Shown here: in pieces, positions 15,773 through 24,171 of the stretch | How positions within the stretch are numbered: the first letter of the stretch is position 1 | How the letters are laid out: each line of letters starts with the position of its first letter | NCBI GenBank assembly: GCA_002320455.1 | Contig: DCKU01000093.1 | Coordinates: 1-45,410, forward strand | From: Salinisphaera sp. UBA1666 | GTDB lineage: Bacteria > Pseudomonadota > Gammaproteobacteria > Nevskiales > Salinisphaeraceae | Length of the DNA: 45,410 bases | Direction: 5' to 3' | Made by a program: the position numbers and the translations under genes | Notes under the pieces: generated by a model | What the model saw: the letters and a program-made list of their open reading frames with translations, nothing else | What the model was told of the DNA's origin: nothing | The model's database searches: none

Positions 15773-16276
15773 TTAGATCGGCCAGTGCGTCAGCAGGCCG
15801 TCGCGCCCGCCGGTGACCGGGTCCTGGGCCGGTCGCGTCGTGGCCCGAATACGTGCCCGAGCGGCGTCAATATCGGCCTGGCCCGTACGACAAAGATCCC
15901 AGTTCTGCTGGTCTGACGGGTAGCCGGCCACGAGACAGAAATCCGCGCTGGCCGACATACAGCAGTGGCCGGTACCGGCCGGCAGAATCACGATGTCGCC
16001 GGCCGAAACCGTCACCGTTTCGCCGTGCTCGCCGCCCAGAATGAGTTCGGCCCGGCCGGTGGCCACGGCTAACGCTTCGTGGGCGTTGCTGTGAAAGTGA
16101 TGATAATCAAAGACGCCGCCTCGCCACTGGGGCGGCCAGTCGTTGTCGGCCAGTAGGCGCTCGAGGCCGGCGGCCGGGTCGTTCGCATCGAGCGTCACGC
16201 GATGCACGATCACCGGCCAAACATTGTTGGGGGTGCGCCCGTCGTCGTCGAAATACCAGAGGTTAGGTGGCGCCAT
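15773..16276 (-). CDS. Cupin protein, YjlB-like, downstream of sqdB
   Basis: A 167-aa protein resembling the YjlB-type cupin family. The first half has NLWYFDDDGRTPNN and NDWPPQWRGGVFDYHHFHSNAHE, with His-x-His and Glu metal ligands in the latter. Motif 2 is GDIVILPAGTGHCCM with the last His. The family has no firm function. It starts 22 bp after the stop of sqdB on the same strand and so is probably the second gene of the sqdB transcript and under the same PhoB-like control. A role in sulfoquinovose or phosphate-stress metabolism is suggested only by position. Confidence 0.85.
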   Translation of the reverse strand: MAPPNLWYFDDDGRTPNNVWPVIVHRVTLDANDPAAGLERLLADNDWPPQWRGGVFDYHHFHSNAHEALAVATGRAELILGGEHGETVTVSAGDIVILPAGTGHCCMSASADFCLVAGYPSDQQNWDLCRTGQADIDAARARIRATTRPAQDPVTGGRDGLLTHWPI

Positions 16277-16298
16277 GGCGGCTGTCTGCCGGGGGATA

Positions 16299-17564
16299 TC
16301 AGGCGTTCAGCCTAGCCGATGGCATCGATAGTGGGACGCGGGGCGTGGCGCGCTCGCGGCGCCATTGCGAGACACAGGCGATACGTCGCGGGTCACAGCG
16401 ATGCGCATAGCGGGCAGCGACATCGGTAACCTCCTCGAAAAGGCCGTTGTCCAGCGTGGTCGGACGCAGGCCCAGGCCGATGAGGGCGTCGTTGGCCACG
16501 TGAAGATCGTTCTCGGCGGCCTCCACGCGCGGGTTGTCGACGTATTCAACGGCTGCGCCCGTCTGGGCAGCGATGCGCGCGGCCAGATCGCGCACGCGAT
16601 GGGTTTCGGTCATCTGGTTATAGATGCGTACGCGCTCGCCCGGCGCCGGTGGCGTGCCGATGGCCAGCTCGATACAGCGCACCGTGTCCTGAATATGGAT
16701 GAAGGCCCGGGTCTGGCCGCCCGTGCCGTGTACGGTCAGCGGGTGGCCGACGGCGGCCTGCATCAGAAACCGGTTGAGTACGGTGCCGTAGTCGCCGTCG
16801 TAATCGAAGCGGTTGATCAGGCGCTCGTCCAGCACGGTCTGCTCGGTCTGTGTGCCCCAGACGATGCCTTGATGCAGGTCGGTGATGCGCACGCCGTCGT
16901 TCTTGTTGTAGAAGGCAAAGGCGAGCTGGTCCTGGGTCTTGGTCAGGTGATAGATACTGCCGGGATTGACGGGGTAGAGAATCTCATCAGCGCTCAAGGT
17001 GCCGTCGTCGGCCTCGACGTGCACGGTGAGATAGCCCTCGGGAATCTTCATGCCCGCACTGCCGTAGCCGTAGACCCCCATCGTGCCCAGATGCACGATA
17101 TGACTGTCCACGCCGGATTCCACCAGGGCCGCCAGCAGGGTGTTGGTGGCCCCCAGGTTGTTGTCCATGGTGTAGCGCTTGTGCCAGGCCGATTTCATGG
17201 AATAGGGGGCCGCGCGCTGTTCGGCGAAGTGCACGATGGCTTCCGGGCGCCAGTCCACCAGCAGGTCCAGCAGGCGCTGATAGTTGCGGGCCACGTCGAA
17301 GCGATGAAAGCCGATCCGCCGGCCCGAGACGGCTTCCCAGGCGTCCAGGCGCTCGCTCATGGGGCGGATGGGCGTGAGCGAATCCACTTCCAGCTCGACG
17401 TCGATCTTGCGCCGCGACAGATTATCGACGATGGCCACTTCATAGCCGGCCGCCGACAGATGCAGGGCGGTGGGCCAGCCACAAAAGCCGTCGCCGCCCA
17501 GGATGAGAACACGCTGGGCCGCGCGGTGGTGGCCAGCAACGAAGTCAAAAGCGGCGGGACTCAT
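16299..17564 (-). CDS. sqdB: UDP-sulfoquinovose synthase
   Basis: A 421-aa extended-SDR enzyme that makes UDP-sulfoquinovose from UDP-glucose and sulfite, the head-group donor of the sulfolipid SQDG. It shows the characteristic nucleotide-binding motif LGGDGFCGWPTALHL and VDNLSRRKID, then SLTPIRPMSERL, HFAEQRAAPYSM, LGTMGVYG (catalytic Thr), SIYHLTKTQD (Tyr-x3-Lys), AAVGHPLTVHGTGGQTR, DTVRCIELAI and NPRVEAAEND. These match plant SQD1 and bacterial SqdB throughout. The ATG at 17564 is used because family homology begins there; the frame upstream to 17663 runs through the PhoB-like boxes. It heads an operon with a cupin gene and diverges from gtrA-plcP-glycosyltransferase. Confidence 0.95.
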   Translation of the reverse strand: MSPAAFDFVAGHHRAAQRVLILGGDGFCGWPTALHLSAAGYEVAIVDNLSRRKIDVELEVDSLTPIRPMSERLDAWEAVSGRRIGFHRFDVARNYQRLLDLLVDWRPEAIVHFAEQRAAPYSMKSAWHKRYTMDNNLGATNTLLAALVESGVDSHIVHLGTMGVYGYGSAGMKIPEGYLTVHVEADDGTLSADEILYPVNPGSIYHLTKTQDQLAFAFYNKNDGVRITDLHQGIVWGTQTEQTVLDERLINRFDYDGDYGTVLNRFLMQAAVGHPLTVHGTGGQTRAFIHIQDTVRCIELAIGTPPAPGERVRIYNQMTETHRVRDLAARIAAQTGAAVEYVDNPRVEAAENDLHVANDALIGLGLRPTTLDNGLFEEVTDVAARYAHRCDPRRIACVSQWRRERATPRVPLSMPSARLNA

Positions 17565-17612
17565 AAGCGTGCAATTTGCAATCAAATCGTCACGCTTAGG
17601 TTGTTCCCGGTC

Positions 17613-17685
17613 GATGACGCGTCGGTGACGCGGCGATGAACGCTTGATGACCCCTTTTGTCATGGGGCGGTCACGCCGTTGTCAG
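17613..17685. promoter_or_regulatory. Divergent PhoB-box array (seven heptamers, 11-bp period)
   Basis: Facing sqdB (minus strand): GGTCATC (17646-17652), GTTCATC (17635-17641), CGTCACC (17624-17630), CGTCATC (17613-17619). Facing gtrA (plus): TTGTCAT (17657-17663), CGGTCAC (17668-17674), TTGTCAG (17679-17685). Within each set the units are 7 bp with exact 4-bp spacers, the architecture of PhoB boxes (CTGTCAT-N4-CTGTCAT in E. coli). A -10-like GCTAAA follows at 17694-17699 on the plus strand and CCTAAG at 17595-17600 on the minus strand. No other site of this kind was seen in the window. Confidence 0.85.
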
Positions 17686-17707
17686 CGGCGCATGCTAAAG
17701 CCGGGGC

Positions 17708-18163
17708 ATGACACTGTTATCACTCGATGGCGCTGTGTGCCGATCTCGCCGGCTGCCGAGGGCGGCGCCAGCGCTTGCGTTTGCCGCGGTCAGCGGGCTG
17801 GCGTTTGGCGTGGATATGGCCGTGCTGGCCGTACTGGTCCACGGCCTGGGCTGGCCGGGGCTGGCCTCGAGAGGGGCCTCGATCGTCGCAGCCACCAGCG
17901 GTTCGTGGTTCATCCATCGGCATGCCACCTTCAGCGGCCGGGCGCGTCGGCCCTGGCTGCGTGAATGGCTGCATTATCTGGCCGTCAACGCGATCGGCAT
18001 GACGCTGAACTATGGCTGCTACGCGCTGATCGTGGCCACGAGCGCCTTCGGCCCGGCCCATCCGCTGCTGGCGGTCATTCCCGGCGGCGTGCTGGCCATG
18101 GGGCTCAACTATGCGCTGGCCAGCCGCTGGGTCTTTGTATCGCGATTGTCATCGCATCGTTAA
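17708..18163 (+). CDS. GtrA-like membrane protein
   Basis: A 151-aa protein with four hydrophobic segments of the GtrA family (polyprenol-linked sugar flippases and related small membrane proteins). Typical features are the first helix with an Asp (GLAFGVDMAVLAVLV), the second with SFWF-like TSGSWFIHRHATFSGR, and the closing NYALASRWVF. The ATG at 17708 would leave almost no 5' leader if the promoter follows the PhoB-like boxes directly; GTG at 17735 is an alternative. It is the first gene of the plcP-glycosyltransferase operon. It may help move a glycolipid or its precursor across the membrane (inference). Confidence 0.85.
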   Translation: MTLLSLDGAVCRSRRLPRAAPALAFAAVSGLAFGVDMAVLAVLVHGLGWPGLASRGASIVAATSGSWFIHRHATFSGRARRPWLREWLHYLAVNAIGMTLNYGCYALIVATSAFGPAHPLLAVIPGGVLAMGLNYALASRWVFVSRLSSHR

Positions 18164-18232
18164 CAAGCCGTCGTCAAACGGTCATCGGGCGCCGACATGC
18201 TCGAGGGGTCTCAACCGTCTGGAGGCCCTGTC

Positions 18233-19135
18233 ATGCACTTCGATGATGAGCTGATCGACCGTATCGCTCCCCAAAGCGATGTGTCCATACCGTCGCGTGC
18301 CACCACGCCGCACCGTCGCCGGCCGGGCCCACGTCCGCCCGAGCTGCACCGCTATCGCACCGTCTGGATTTCAGATTTCCATCTGGGCACGCGTGGCTGC
18401 CGGGCCGAGCGGCTGCTGGATTTTCTGGAGACCGTGCACTGCGACACGCTCTATCTCGTGGGTGACGTGATTGACGCGTGGGCGCTGAAAAAAGCCTGGT
18501 ACTGGCCGGCCAGCCATACGGCTGTGGTCCGCGCGATCCTGAATCTGAACCGCGAACGTGGCACCCGCGTGGTGTATGTGCCCGGCAACCACGACGAAGT
18601 GCTGCGCGACTATCTGCCGATCGACCTGTCCGGCATCGAGGTCTGTCAGGAGTGTGTCCACGAAACCGCAGACGGCAAGCGCTATCTGGTAATCCACGGC
18701 GACGAGTTCGATGCCGTGTGCACCCAGGCGCGCTGGGCGGCCGTGCTGGGCGATGTGGCTTATCGGGGGGTGATTCGGGCCAATAGCTACTTCAACACCG
18801 TGCGCCGCCGGCTGGGCTACCCCTACTGGTCGCTGTCGGCATTTCTGAAATACCAGGTGAAGAATGCGGTGGCCTTTATCGGCCGCTTTGAAGAAGCCCT
18901 GGCCGATGAAGCCAAGCGCCGCGGCGTGGACGGCATCATCTGCGGGCATATTCATACGCCGTCGCGCCGCGATATCGAGGGTATCGACTACTGCAACGAC
19001 GGAGACTGGGTCGAATCCTGTACCGCGCTGACCGAGGACCACGCCGGCGAGATGCAGATTCTCTACTGGGGCCGTGAAGGCGGCGAAGCCCAGGCCACCG
19101 AACGCCGGCCCGAGCCGGTGGCCGCTTCGGCATGA
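18233..19135 (+). CDS. plcP: PlcP-type metallophosphoesterase (phospholipase C for lipid remodelling)
   Basis: A 300-aa calcineurin-like phosphoesterase. The metal-binding motifs appear in order: SDFHLG (DxH), GDVIDAW (GDxxD), PGNHDE (GNHD), HGDEFD and GHIHTPS (GHxH). The LpxH/YbbF-like subgroup includes PlcP, which cleaves phosphatidyl-ethanolamine/-glycerol to diacylglycerol in phosphate-starved Sinorhizobium and marine bacteria. The ATG at 18233 follows a GGAGG site (18221-18225); the upstream ATG at 18197 lacks one. Overlap with the lipid glycosyltransferase by ATGA, and the PhoB-like boxes upstream, favour PlcP over LpxH. The N-terminal 30 residues are basic and variable. Confidence 0.85.
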   Translation: MHFDDELIDRIAPQSDVSIPSRATTPHRRRPGPRPPELHRYRTVWISDFHLGTRGCRAERLLDFLETVHCDTLYLVGDVIDAWALKKAWYWPASHTAVVRAILNLNRERGTRVVYVPGNHDEVLRDYLPIDLSGIEVCQECVHETADGKRYLVIHGDEFDAVCTQARWAAVLGDVAYRGVIRANSYFNTVRRRLGYPYWSLSAFLKYQVKNAVAFIGRFEEALADEAKRRGVDGIICGHIHTPSRRDIEGIDYCNDGDWVESCTALTEDHAGEMQILYWGREGGEAQATERRPEPVAASA

Positions 19136-20214
19136 AGATCGCGCTGATTACCGATGCCTGGCACCCGCAGATCAACGGCGTGGTGCGGACCTGGTCGATC
19201 GTGGTGGACGAGCTCACCCGGGCCGGCCATGAAATCGTCACCATCACGCCCGGCGATTTTCGGGGCCTGCCCTGTCCGGGAGAGCCACAGATTCGCCTGG
19301 CCCTGGCCACGCCGGCGGCGATCGGTGAGCGCTTGAAGGCCATGGCCCCGGAGGCGATTCATATCGCCACCGAGGGGCCGCTGGGCACCGCGGCGCGGGC
19401 GTATTGCAGCCGCCAGGGCCTGGCCTTCACGACCTCGTATCACACCCATTTCCCGCAGTATCTGAAGATGCGCATGGGGGTGCCGCGGCGTCTGACCTAT
19501 GGCGTCATTCGGCGCTTCCATCAGGCGGCCACGCGGGTGATGGTCACCACCCCCACGCTGGCCGCCGAGCTGGCCAGCCATGGCATTACCCACACCGTGC
19601 TGTGGCCGCGCGGCGTGGATGCGCGGGTATTCGCCCCGCGTGATGATGCCGTGACCATCGACGGACCCGGCCCGGTGATGATCTATGTCGGCCGGGTGGC
19701 GGTAGAAAAGAACATCGCAGCGTTTCTGAACGTGGACCGTCCGGGCACCAAGATCGTGGTGGGCGACGGGCCCGCGCGCGAGCGCCTGGAAGCCGAATAC
19801 CCCGACGTGATCTTTGCCGGCTGGCAGACCGGCGCGGCGCTGGCGCGCTGGTACGCCGCGGCCGATATCTTTGTCTTTCCCAGCCGTACCGATACCTACG
19901 GCCTGGTGCTGCTTGAAGCGTTGGCCAGCGGCCTGCCGGTGGCGGCCTATCCCGTGCCCGGCCCGCAGGACGTGCTGGGCGATGCCCCGCATGTGGCCTG
20001 TCTGGACAACGACCTCGGCCAGGCCATCGACGGCGCGCTCAAGCTGTCGCCGGAGGCCGCTCGGGTCCATGCCCTGAGTTTCTCCTGGGCGGCCTGTGCT
20101 CAGCGCTTCGCCGATCAGGTCGAGCCGTTGGCCCCGAGTGTCTGGCAGGAGGCGCGCGCGGGCTCGCTGCTGGCGCGGGCCGCCGCCCCCGCTCGGCGGC
20201 TACTCGTCGGCTAG
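19132..20214 (+). CDS. Lipid glycosyltransferase (Agt/SqdX-like, GT4)
   Basis: A 360-aa GT-B fold glycosyltransferase. The N-terminal acceptor domain starts ITDAWHPQINGVVRTW, and TSYHTHFPQY follows near residue 100. The donor domain has YVGRVAVEKN, VGDGPARERLE and FPSRTDTYGLVLLEALASG, in which the EX7E-like pair is Asp-x7-Glu as in diacylglycerol glycosyltransferases of the Agt and SQD2/SqdX type. It overlaps plcP by four bases. Likely reaction: transfer of a sugar to the diacylglycerol released by PlcP. With sqdB next door sulfoquinovose is the favoured donor; UDP-glucose or glucuronate are alternatives. Its end overlaps the convergent oxidoreductase gene by 15 bp. Confidence 0.87.
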   Translation: MKIALITDAWHPQINGVVRTWSIVVDELTRAGHEIVTITPGDFRGLPCPGEPQIRLALATPAAIGERLKAMAPEAIHIATEGPLGTAARAYCSRQGLAFTTSYHTHFPQYLKMRMGVPRRLTYGVIRRFHQAATRVMVTTPTLAAELASHGITHTVLWPRGVDARVFAPRDDAVTIDGPGPVMIYVGRVAVEKNIAAFLNVDRPGTKIVVGDGPARERLEAEYPDVIFAGWQTGAALARWYAAADIFVFPSRTDTYGLVLLEALASGLPVAAYPVPGPQDVLGDAPHVACLDNDLGQAIDGALKLSPEAARVHALSFSWAACAQRFADQVEPLAPSVWQEARAGSLLARAAAPARRLLVG

Positions 20215-21255
20215 TTGGACCACGTGCCGCTCGGCGTGTGAGCGCTGTGCGGCCTCGATGATCGCCAGAACCGCGCGGGCGTCTTCAGCGGCCACGGGCA
20301 TGGGGGCTGCACCGGCCAGGGCCTCGCGCACGCCGCGATAGAAGGCGCCGTAGTCGCCGGGCGTCGTGGTGTGGGGTGTCACGTCGTCGCCCGCGGCGAT
20401 CTGGCCGGCAACCGGGTCGTGCCCCCAGTCCGGCTCGGCCGGTGAGTGCCCCGCCCGCAGGGCCTCTTCCTGAGGGTCCATGCCGTATTTCTCGTAGCCG
20501 GCCCGGCGGCCCAGCGCCCGCAGACGCGGGGCGGCCAGCGGGGCCACGCTGCTCATCCACAGATGCGAGCGCACGCCGCTTGCGTGTTCCAGGGCCACGA
20601 ACGAATCGTCGTCTACCCCGCCGGCCTCGTAGCGGGCCTCCAGCTCGGCATAAACCCGGGCCACCGGGCCGAACAACACCCGCGCCTGGTCGATGAGATG
20701 GCTGCCCAGATCAAACAGGATGCCCCCGCCGGCATCGGCCCCGGTATCGCGCTTCCAGCCCGGCTTGGCCTCGGGCCGCCAGCGCTCGAAGCGCGACTCG
20801 AAGCGGCGTATGTCCCCCAGCGCATCGTCGGCCATCAGCGCGGCCAGGCTCAGAAAGTCGCTGTCCCAGCGCCGGTTATGAAACACCGTCAGGCCCACCC
20901 CGGCGGCCCGGGCTTCGGCAATCAGCCTGTCGGCATCGGCGGTCGTGGCGGCCATGGGCTTGTCGATGATCACAGCCAGCCCGGCGGCGATGGCCGCGCG
21001 TGCCAGCGGAGCGTGGGTGGCATTGGGGGAGGCAATGACCACGGCATCGAAATCCGCGGCCTGTGCCCAGAGCGCCTCAGGTGAGGCGATGACTGTCGCA
21101 TCGGGATAGCGTTGGCCGATGGCCTCGGCCCGTTCGGCGCTGGATGTGACCACGGCGGCAAGCACGAGCCCCGGCGTGGCGGCGATCAGCGGCGCATGAA
21201 AGACCGCGCCGGCGGTGCCGTAGCCGATCATGGCCATACGAAAGTCGCCGGACAT
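20200..21255 (-). CDS. Gfo/Idh/MocA family oxidoreductase
   Basis: A 351-aa NAD(P)-dependent sugar-type oxidoreductase. The N-terminal Rossmann domain has IGYGTAG. The (E/D)KP motif appears as IDKPMAATTADAD with the conserved Lys, and the C-terminal domain has GGGILFDLGSHLIDQA with the catalytic-type His. The ATG at 21255 begins one base after the stop of the pepF gene upstream, implying coupled translation; ATG 21237 is an alternative. The substrate is not evident. Proximity to the sulfolipid genes is convergent only and gives weak support for a sugar link. Confidence 0.9.
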   Translation of the reverse strand: MSGDFRMAMIGYGTAGAVFHAPLIAATPGLVLAAVVTSSAERAEAIGQRYPDATVIASPEALWAQAADFDAVVIASPNATHAPLARAAIAAGLAVIIDKPMAATTADADRLIAEARAAGVGLTVFHNRRWDSDFLSLAALMADDALGDIRRFESRFERWRPEAKPGWKRDTGADAGGGILFDLGSHLIDQARVLFGPVARVYAELEARYEAGGVDDDSFVALEHASGVRSHLWMSSVAPLAAPRLRALGRRAGYEKYGMDPQEEALRAGHSPAEPDWGHDPVAGQIAAGDDVTPHTTTPGDYGAFYRGVREALAGAAPMPVAAEDARAVLAIIEAAQRSHAERHVVQLADE

Positions 21256-21256
21256 A

Positions 21257-23119
21257 TCAGTTCTGCCGGGCAAGGATTGTTTCGGCCTGGTCCATGAGGG
21301 CGTTCATGCGAGCCACCAGCTGGTCGTAGGGCTTGGCCGTGGCCAGGTCCACGCCGGCGTTTTTCAAGATGTCGTAGCCCGAGGCCGAGCCGCCGGCGGC
21401 AAGCGCGGCCAGATACGCGTCGCGCGTGTTCGTGTCGCCGGCCCGGATACGGCTGGCGAAATATTCGCCGGCCGCGATTGAGGTGGCGTACTGATAGACA
21501 TAGAAGTTGTAGTAGAAATGCGGCACGTAGGCCCACTCGTAGGCCATGCGCTCATCAATGGCGGTCACGCCGTCGGCGACACCGTAATAGCGGTTCAGGA
21601 TGTCCTGGTACATCGCGCTGATGCGCTGGCCCGACAGGCTCTGGCCGGCCTCGGCGGCTTCGTGCAGGGCCAGCTCGAATTCGGCGAACTGGGCCTGGCG
21701 GAAGAAGGTGCCGCGCAGCGACTCCAGCGCCTGGCCGATATAGAACAGCTTCTCGTCGGGGCTCGCAGCGTTTTCGATCATATGATCGATTAGCAGGGCC
21801 TCGTTGGTGGTCGAGGCCACCTCGGCAGTGAAGATCGGGTAGTCGGCCGTGGCATAGGGCTGGGCGGCATTGGCCAGCATGGAATGCACGCCGTGGCCCC
21901 ATTCGTGGGCATAGGTCGAGACACTTTCGTAGTCGCCCTGGAAGTTCATGAGTACATAAGGATGTACTTCATAGGCCGAGCCGTTCATATAGGCCCCGGG
22001 GCGCTTGCCGGGCGCGGGGTAGGCGCTGGTCCAGGGCGCCTGGGTGGCCATGGCCAGGCGCTTTTGATAGGCCGGGCCCAGCGGGGCGGTGGCGGCCTTG
22101 ACCAGTGACCGCGCATCGGCCAGGTCGTAGTCGCGGGGAGCGGCCACCAGCGGCGGATAGATGTCGTAATAATGCAGCTGGTCCACGCCCAGAAGCTTGG
22201 CCCGTAGCTTGAGATAGCGATGCAGCGTGGGCAGGTGGGCATCCACCGAGTCGATCAGCTGATGATAGACGGCGACCGGGATATCATCAGCGGCCAGGGC
22301 CGCCGCCAGCGCGCTGTCGTAATGGTGCAGGCGCGCGTCGATGACGTGGCCATAAACGGCCTGGTTCAGCAGCGAGCCGAAGGTGTCCTCGTACTGGCCG
22401 TATGTCGACCAGAACGCCTTGAAAACGGCTTTTCGCGTATCGCGATCCCCATCGGCCCGCCATTGGGTATAGCTGGCCTGGTTGATCGTGCGCTCCTGCC
22501 CGTCGATGGTGATATGCGGCCAGGCGATATCTGCGCTGGAGAGTAACTCGAAGGTATCCGACTGGCCGGCCACGGGCGAGAGAGCGGCCAGCGCCGACTC
22601 GGTCTCGCGCGAGAGCGTGTGCGGCGCCTCTCGGGCGACGTGGCGCAAGTAATAAGCGTGCTCGGCCAGCGCCGGCTTGTCGGCCCAGGCGCTTAAGGTG
22701 TCCGGGCCGAGTGCCACCAGCGCCGGCTCGACAAAACCCACGGCCTGGCCGAAATCAGCCTGCAAGCGATCCACACGACCGCGGCGCTCCTGGGCGTCAG
22801 CCGCGCGCAGGTCCACGTCGGCGGCCAGGTGGGCATAGGTGGCCAGTCGGGCCAAGCGCTTGTGCACGCCATCAATACGGTTCAGCGCCGTGGCCAGCTG
22901 CTCGGGGCTTTCGGTCAAGGTCTCGGCCAGCTCGGGCAGGGCCTTGATCTCGCTTTGGGTCTGCTCGTAAGCGGCCTGCCAGCCCGCGGGTGCCCCGTAG
23001 AGATCCGTGAGATCCCACTGGCCGGCTTTGGCCTGATCGGCAGCAGACGCCGGCAGGCTGGCACCGACCAGGCCGGCAGAAACCAGCGCGATCGCCAGCC
23101 AACGAGAAGAATAAGCCAC
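21257..23119 (-). CDS. pepF: Exported M3 family oligoendopeptidase F
   Basis: A 620-aa zinc peptidase with the PepF layout: N-terminal WDLTDLY, a long helical domain, then the active site YAHEWGHGVHSML (HExxH) and the later Glu region PIFTAEVASTTNEALL, and the usual late YVPHFYYNFYVYQYATS. Most PepF proteins are cytoplasmic; this one has a clear signal peptide (about 28 residues, ending in LPASAA), so it should act in the periplasm. I chose GTG 23119, with GGGGG six bases upstream, over TTG 23125. The next gene starts one base after its stop. Confidence 0.93.
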   Translation of the reverse strand: MAYSSRWLAIALVSAGLVGASLPASAADQAKAGQWDLTDLYGAPAGWQAAYEQTQSEIKALPELAETLTESPEQLATALNRIDGVHKRLARLATYAHLAADVDLRAADAQERRGRVDRLQADFGQAVGFVEPALVALGPDTLSAWADKPALAEHAYYLRHVAREAPHTLSRETESALAALSPVAGQSDTFELLSSADIAWPHITIDGQERTINQASYTQWRADGDRDTRKAVFKAFWSTYGQYEDTFGSLLNQAVYGHVIDARLHHYDSALAAALAADDIPVAVYHQLIDSVDAHLPTLHRYLKLRAKLLGVDQLHYYDIYPPLVAAPRDYDLADARSLVKAATAPLGPAYQKRLAMATQAPWTSAYPAPGKRPGAYMNGSAYEVHPYVLMNFQGDYESVSTYAHEWGHGVHSMLANAAQPYATADYPIFTAEVASTTNEALLIDHMIENAASPDEKLFYIGQALESLRGTFFRQAQFAEFELALHEAAEAGQSLSGQRISAMYQDILNRYYGVADGVTAIDERMAYEWAYVPHFYYNFYVYQYATSIAAGEYFASRIRAGDTNTRDAYLAALAAGGSASGYDILKNAGVDLATAKPYDQLVARMNALMDQAETILARQN

Positions 23120-23153
23120 GAGCAACCCCCAGAACGATGCAGACCGAGCCAGA

Positions 23154-24140
23154 CTAACCGAAGCGCTGTGGTTCTGGCACCGGCAGTTCGTGGCGAATGG
23201 CCTGGCTGTAGGGCCCGCGCGTGGCCGGGTCGGCCCGGTCCCAGGCCGTTGAGGCTGCGTTGATCTGGCCGCGGGCGGTCAGCGCCTCGAGCGACAGATT
23301 ATCGGTCAACGCGCCCAGCCGATACAGATACGCCGGCAGGTGGCCCGGCACCAGCAGCCGCCAGTTCCAGGGCACGCCCGGCACGATCGGCTCGACCATG
23401 TCATAGATCAGCGTGGAACAGTTGGCCGTGAGTGTGTTGTAGAACCGCGGCCGGGTGGCCAGCGCCTGGCCGGTGTCTAGATAAGAGCAGAACAGCGCGC
23501 GGCGTGACGCATCGGGCAGGGCCACCCGGTACAGATAGACCCGCTCGCCGCGCACGCTGGCCCGGGTGCGCACGATATCGCGCTCTTCGGCGGCGATGAC
23601 CACCACCTCGCATTGACGAAACAGCCCGCCGAGGGCGGAGAAATGCGTGCCGGTCACGCGGCGCACTTCGACCGAAAAACACAGTGTGCGCCCGTCGGTA
23701 AAACCAAAACTGACCAGCGCGTGGGCGATATGGGGCCCGGCCCAGTAGGACACCACCAGATCGGTCGACACCAGCGTGTCGAGGTCGTAGGTTCGGGTCA
23801 CCCAGGCCGGCTCGAACGACTCGCGGCTGTGCCAGTCGAAATCGCGCACGTCGTGAATCGTCACGTGCTGGCCGGCCTGCTCCACGTGAAACACGCGGGC
23901 TACATCAGCCGCCCAGGCGCGCTCGCGGGCCGGTGTAACGCGCGACCAGGCGGCGGCAAAGACCAGCCCGGCCACGGCAAAGACGAACGGCATGAACCAG
24001 CTGGCCAGTGCCAGCCCGATCACCGCCGCCAGCCAGAGGCCGGTCCATAGGCCCACCAGCGCCCAGCGCGCCAGCGGCCGAGCGGGACCGCGATAGACGA
24101 TGGCCCCCGTGGCATAGAGGCCGACGATGCCACACAGCAC
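23154..24140 (-). CDS. DUF4105 (Lnb-type) membrane-anchored protein
   Basis: A 328-aa protein with two or three N-terminal membrane segments (residues about 1-15, 25-60) and a large domain of the DUF4105 type. The domain shows HALVSFGFTDGRTLCFSVEVRR and, further on, TLTANCSTLIYDM with the conserved Asn-Cys-Ser, a cysteine-peptidase-like signature in relatives. The start is a GTG at 24140; no ATG exists before the first membrane segment, and a non-standard earlier start cannot be excluded because hydrophobic codons continue upstream. It follows opgD by 31 bp on the same strand. Function unknown. Confidence 0.85.
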   Translation of the reverse strand: MLCGIVGLYATGAIVYRGPARPLARWALVGLWTGLWLAAVIGLALASWFMPFVFAVAGLVFAAAWSRVTPARERAWAADVARVFHVEQAGQHVTIHDVRDFDWHSRESFEPAWVTRTYDLDTLVSTDLVVSYWAGPHIAHALVSFGFTDGRTLCFSVEVRRVTGTHFSALGGLFRQCEVVVIAAEERDIVRTRASVRGERVYLYRVALPDASRRALFCSYLDTGQALATRPRFYNTLTANCSTLIYDMVEPIVPGVPWNWRLLVPGHLPAYLYRLGALTDNLSLEALTARGQINAASTAWDRADPATRGPYSQAIRHELPVPEPQRFG

Positions 24141-24171
24141 GCCGGCCGCTATGCGGGCGAGCAGGGCGTGA

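Noticed and set aside
16365..17639. Plus-strand open frame (424 codons)
   Set aside because: Antisense to sqdB, whose family motifs are unmistakable.
18149..18190. Further GTCA repeats before plcP
   Set aside because: Cores are spaced 25 and 8 bp, not 11, so they do not form a PhoB box; plcP is more likely read from the promoter before gtrA.
18233..19135. LpxH (UDP-2,3-diacylglucosamine hydrolase) as the identity of the phosphoesterase
   Set aside because: The protein is longer than LpxH, overlaps a diacylglycerol-type glycosyltransferase and sits behind PhoB-like boxes, all of which favour PlcP; activity data could still reverse this.
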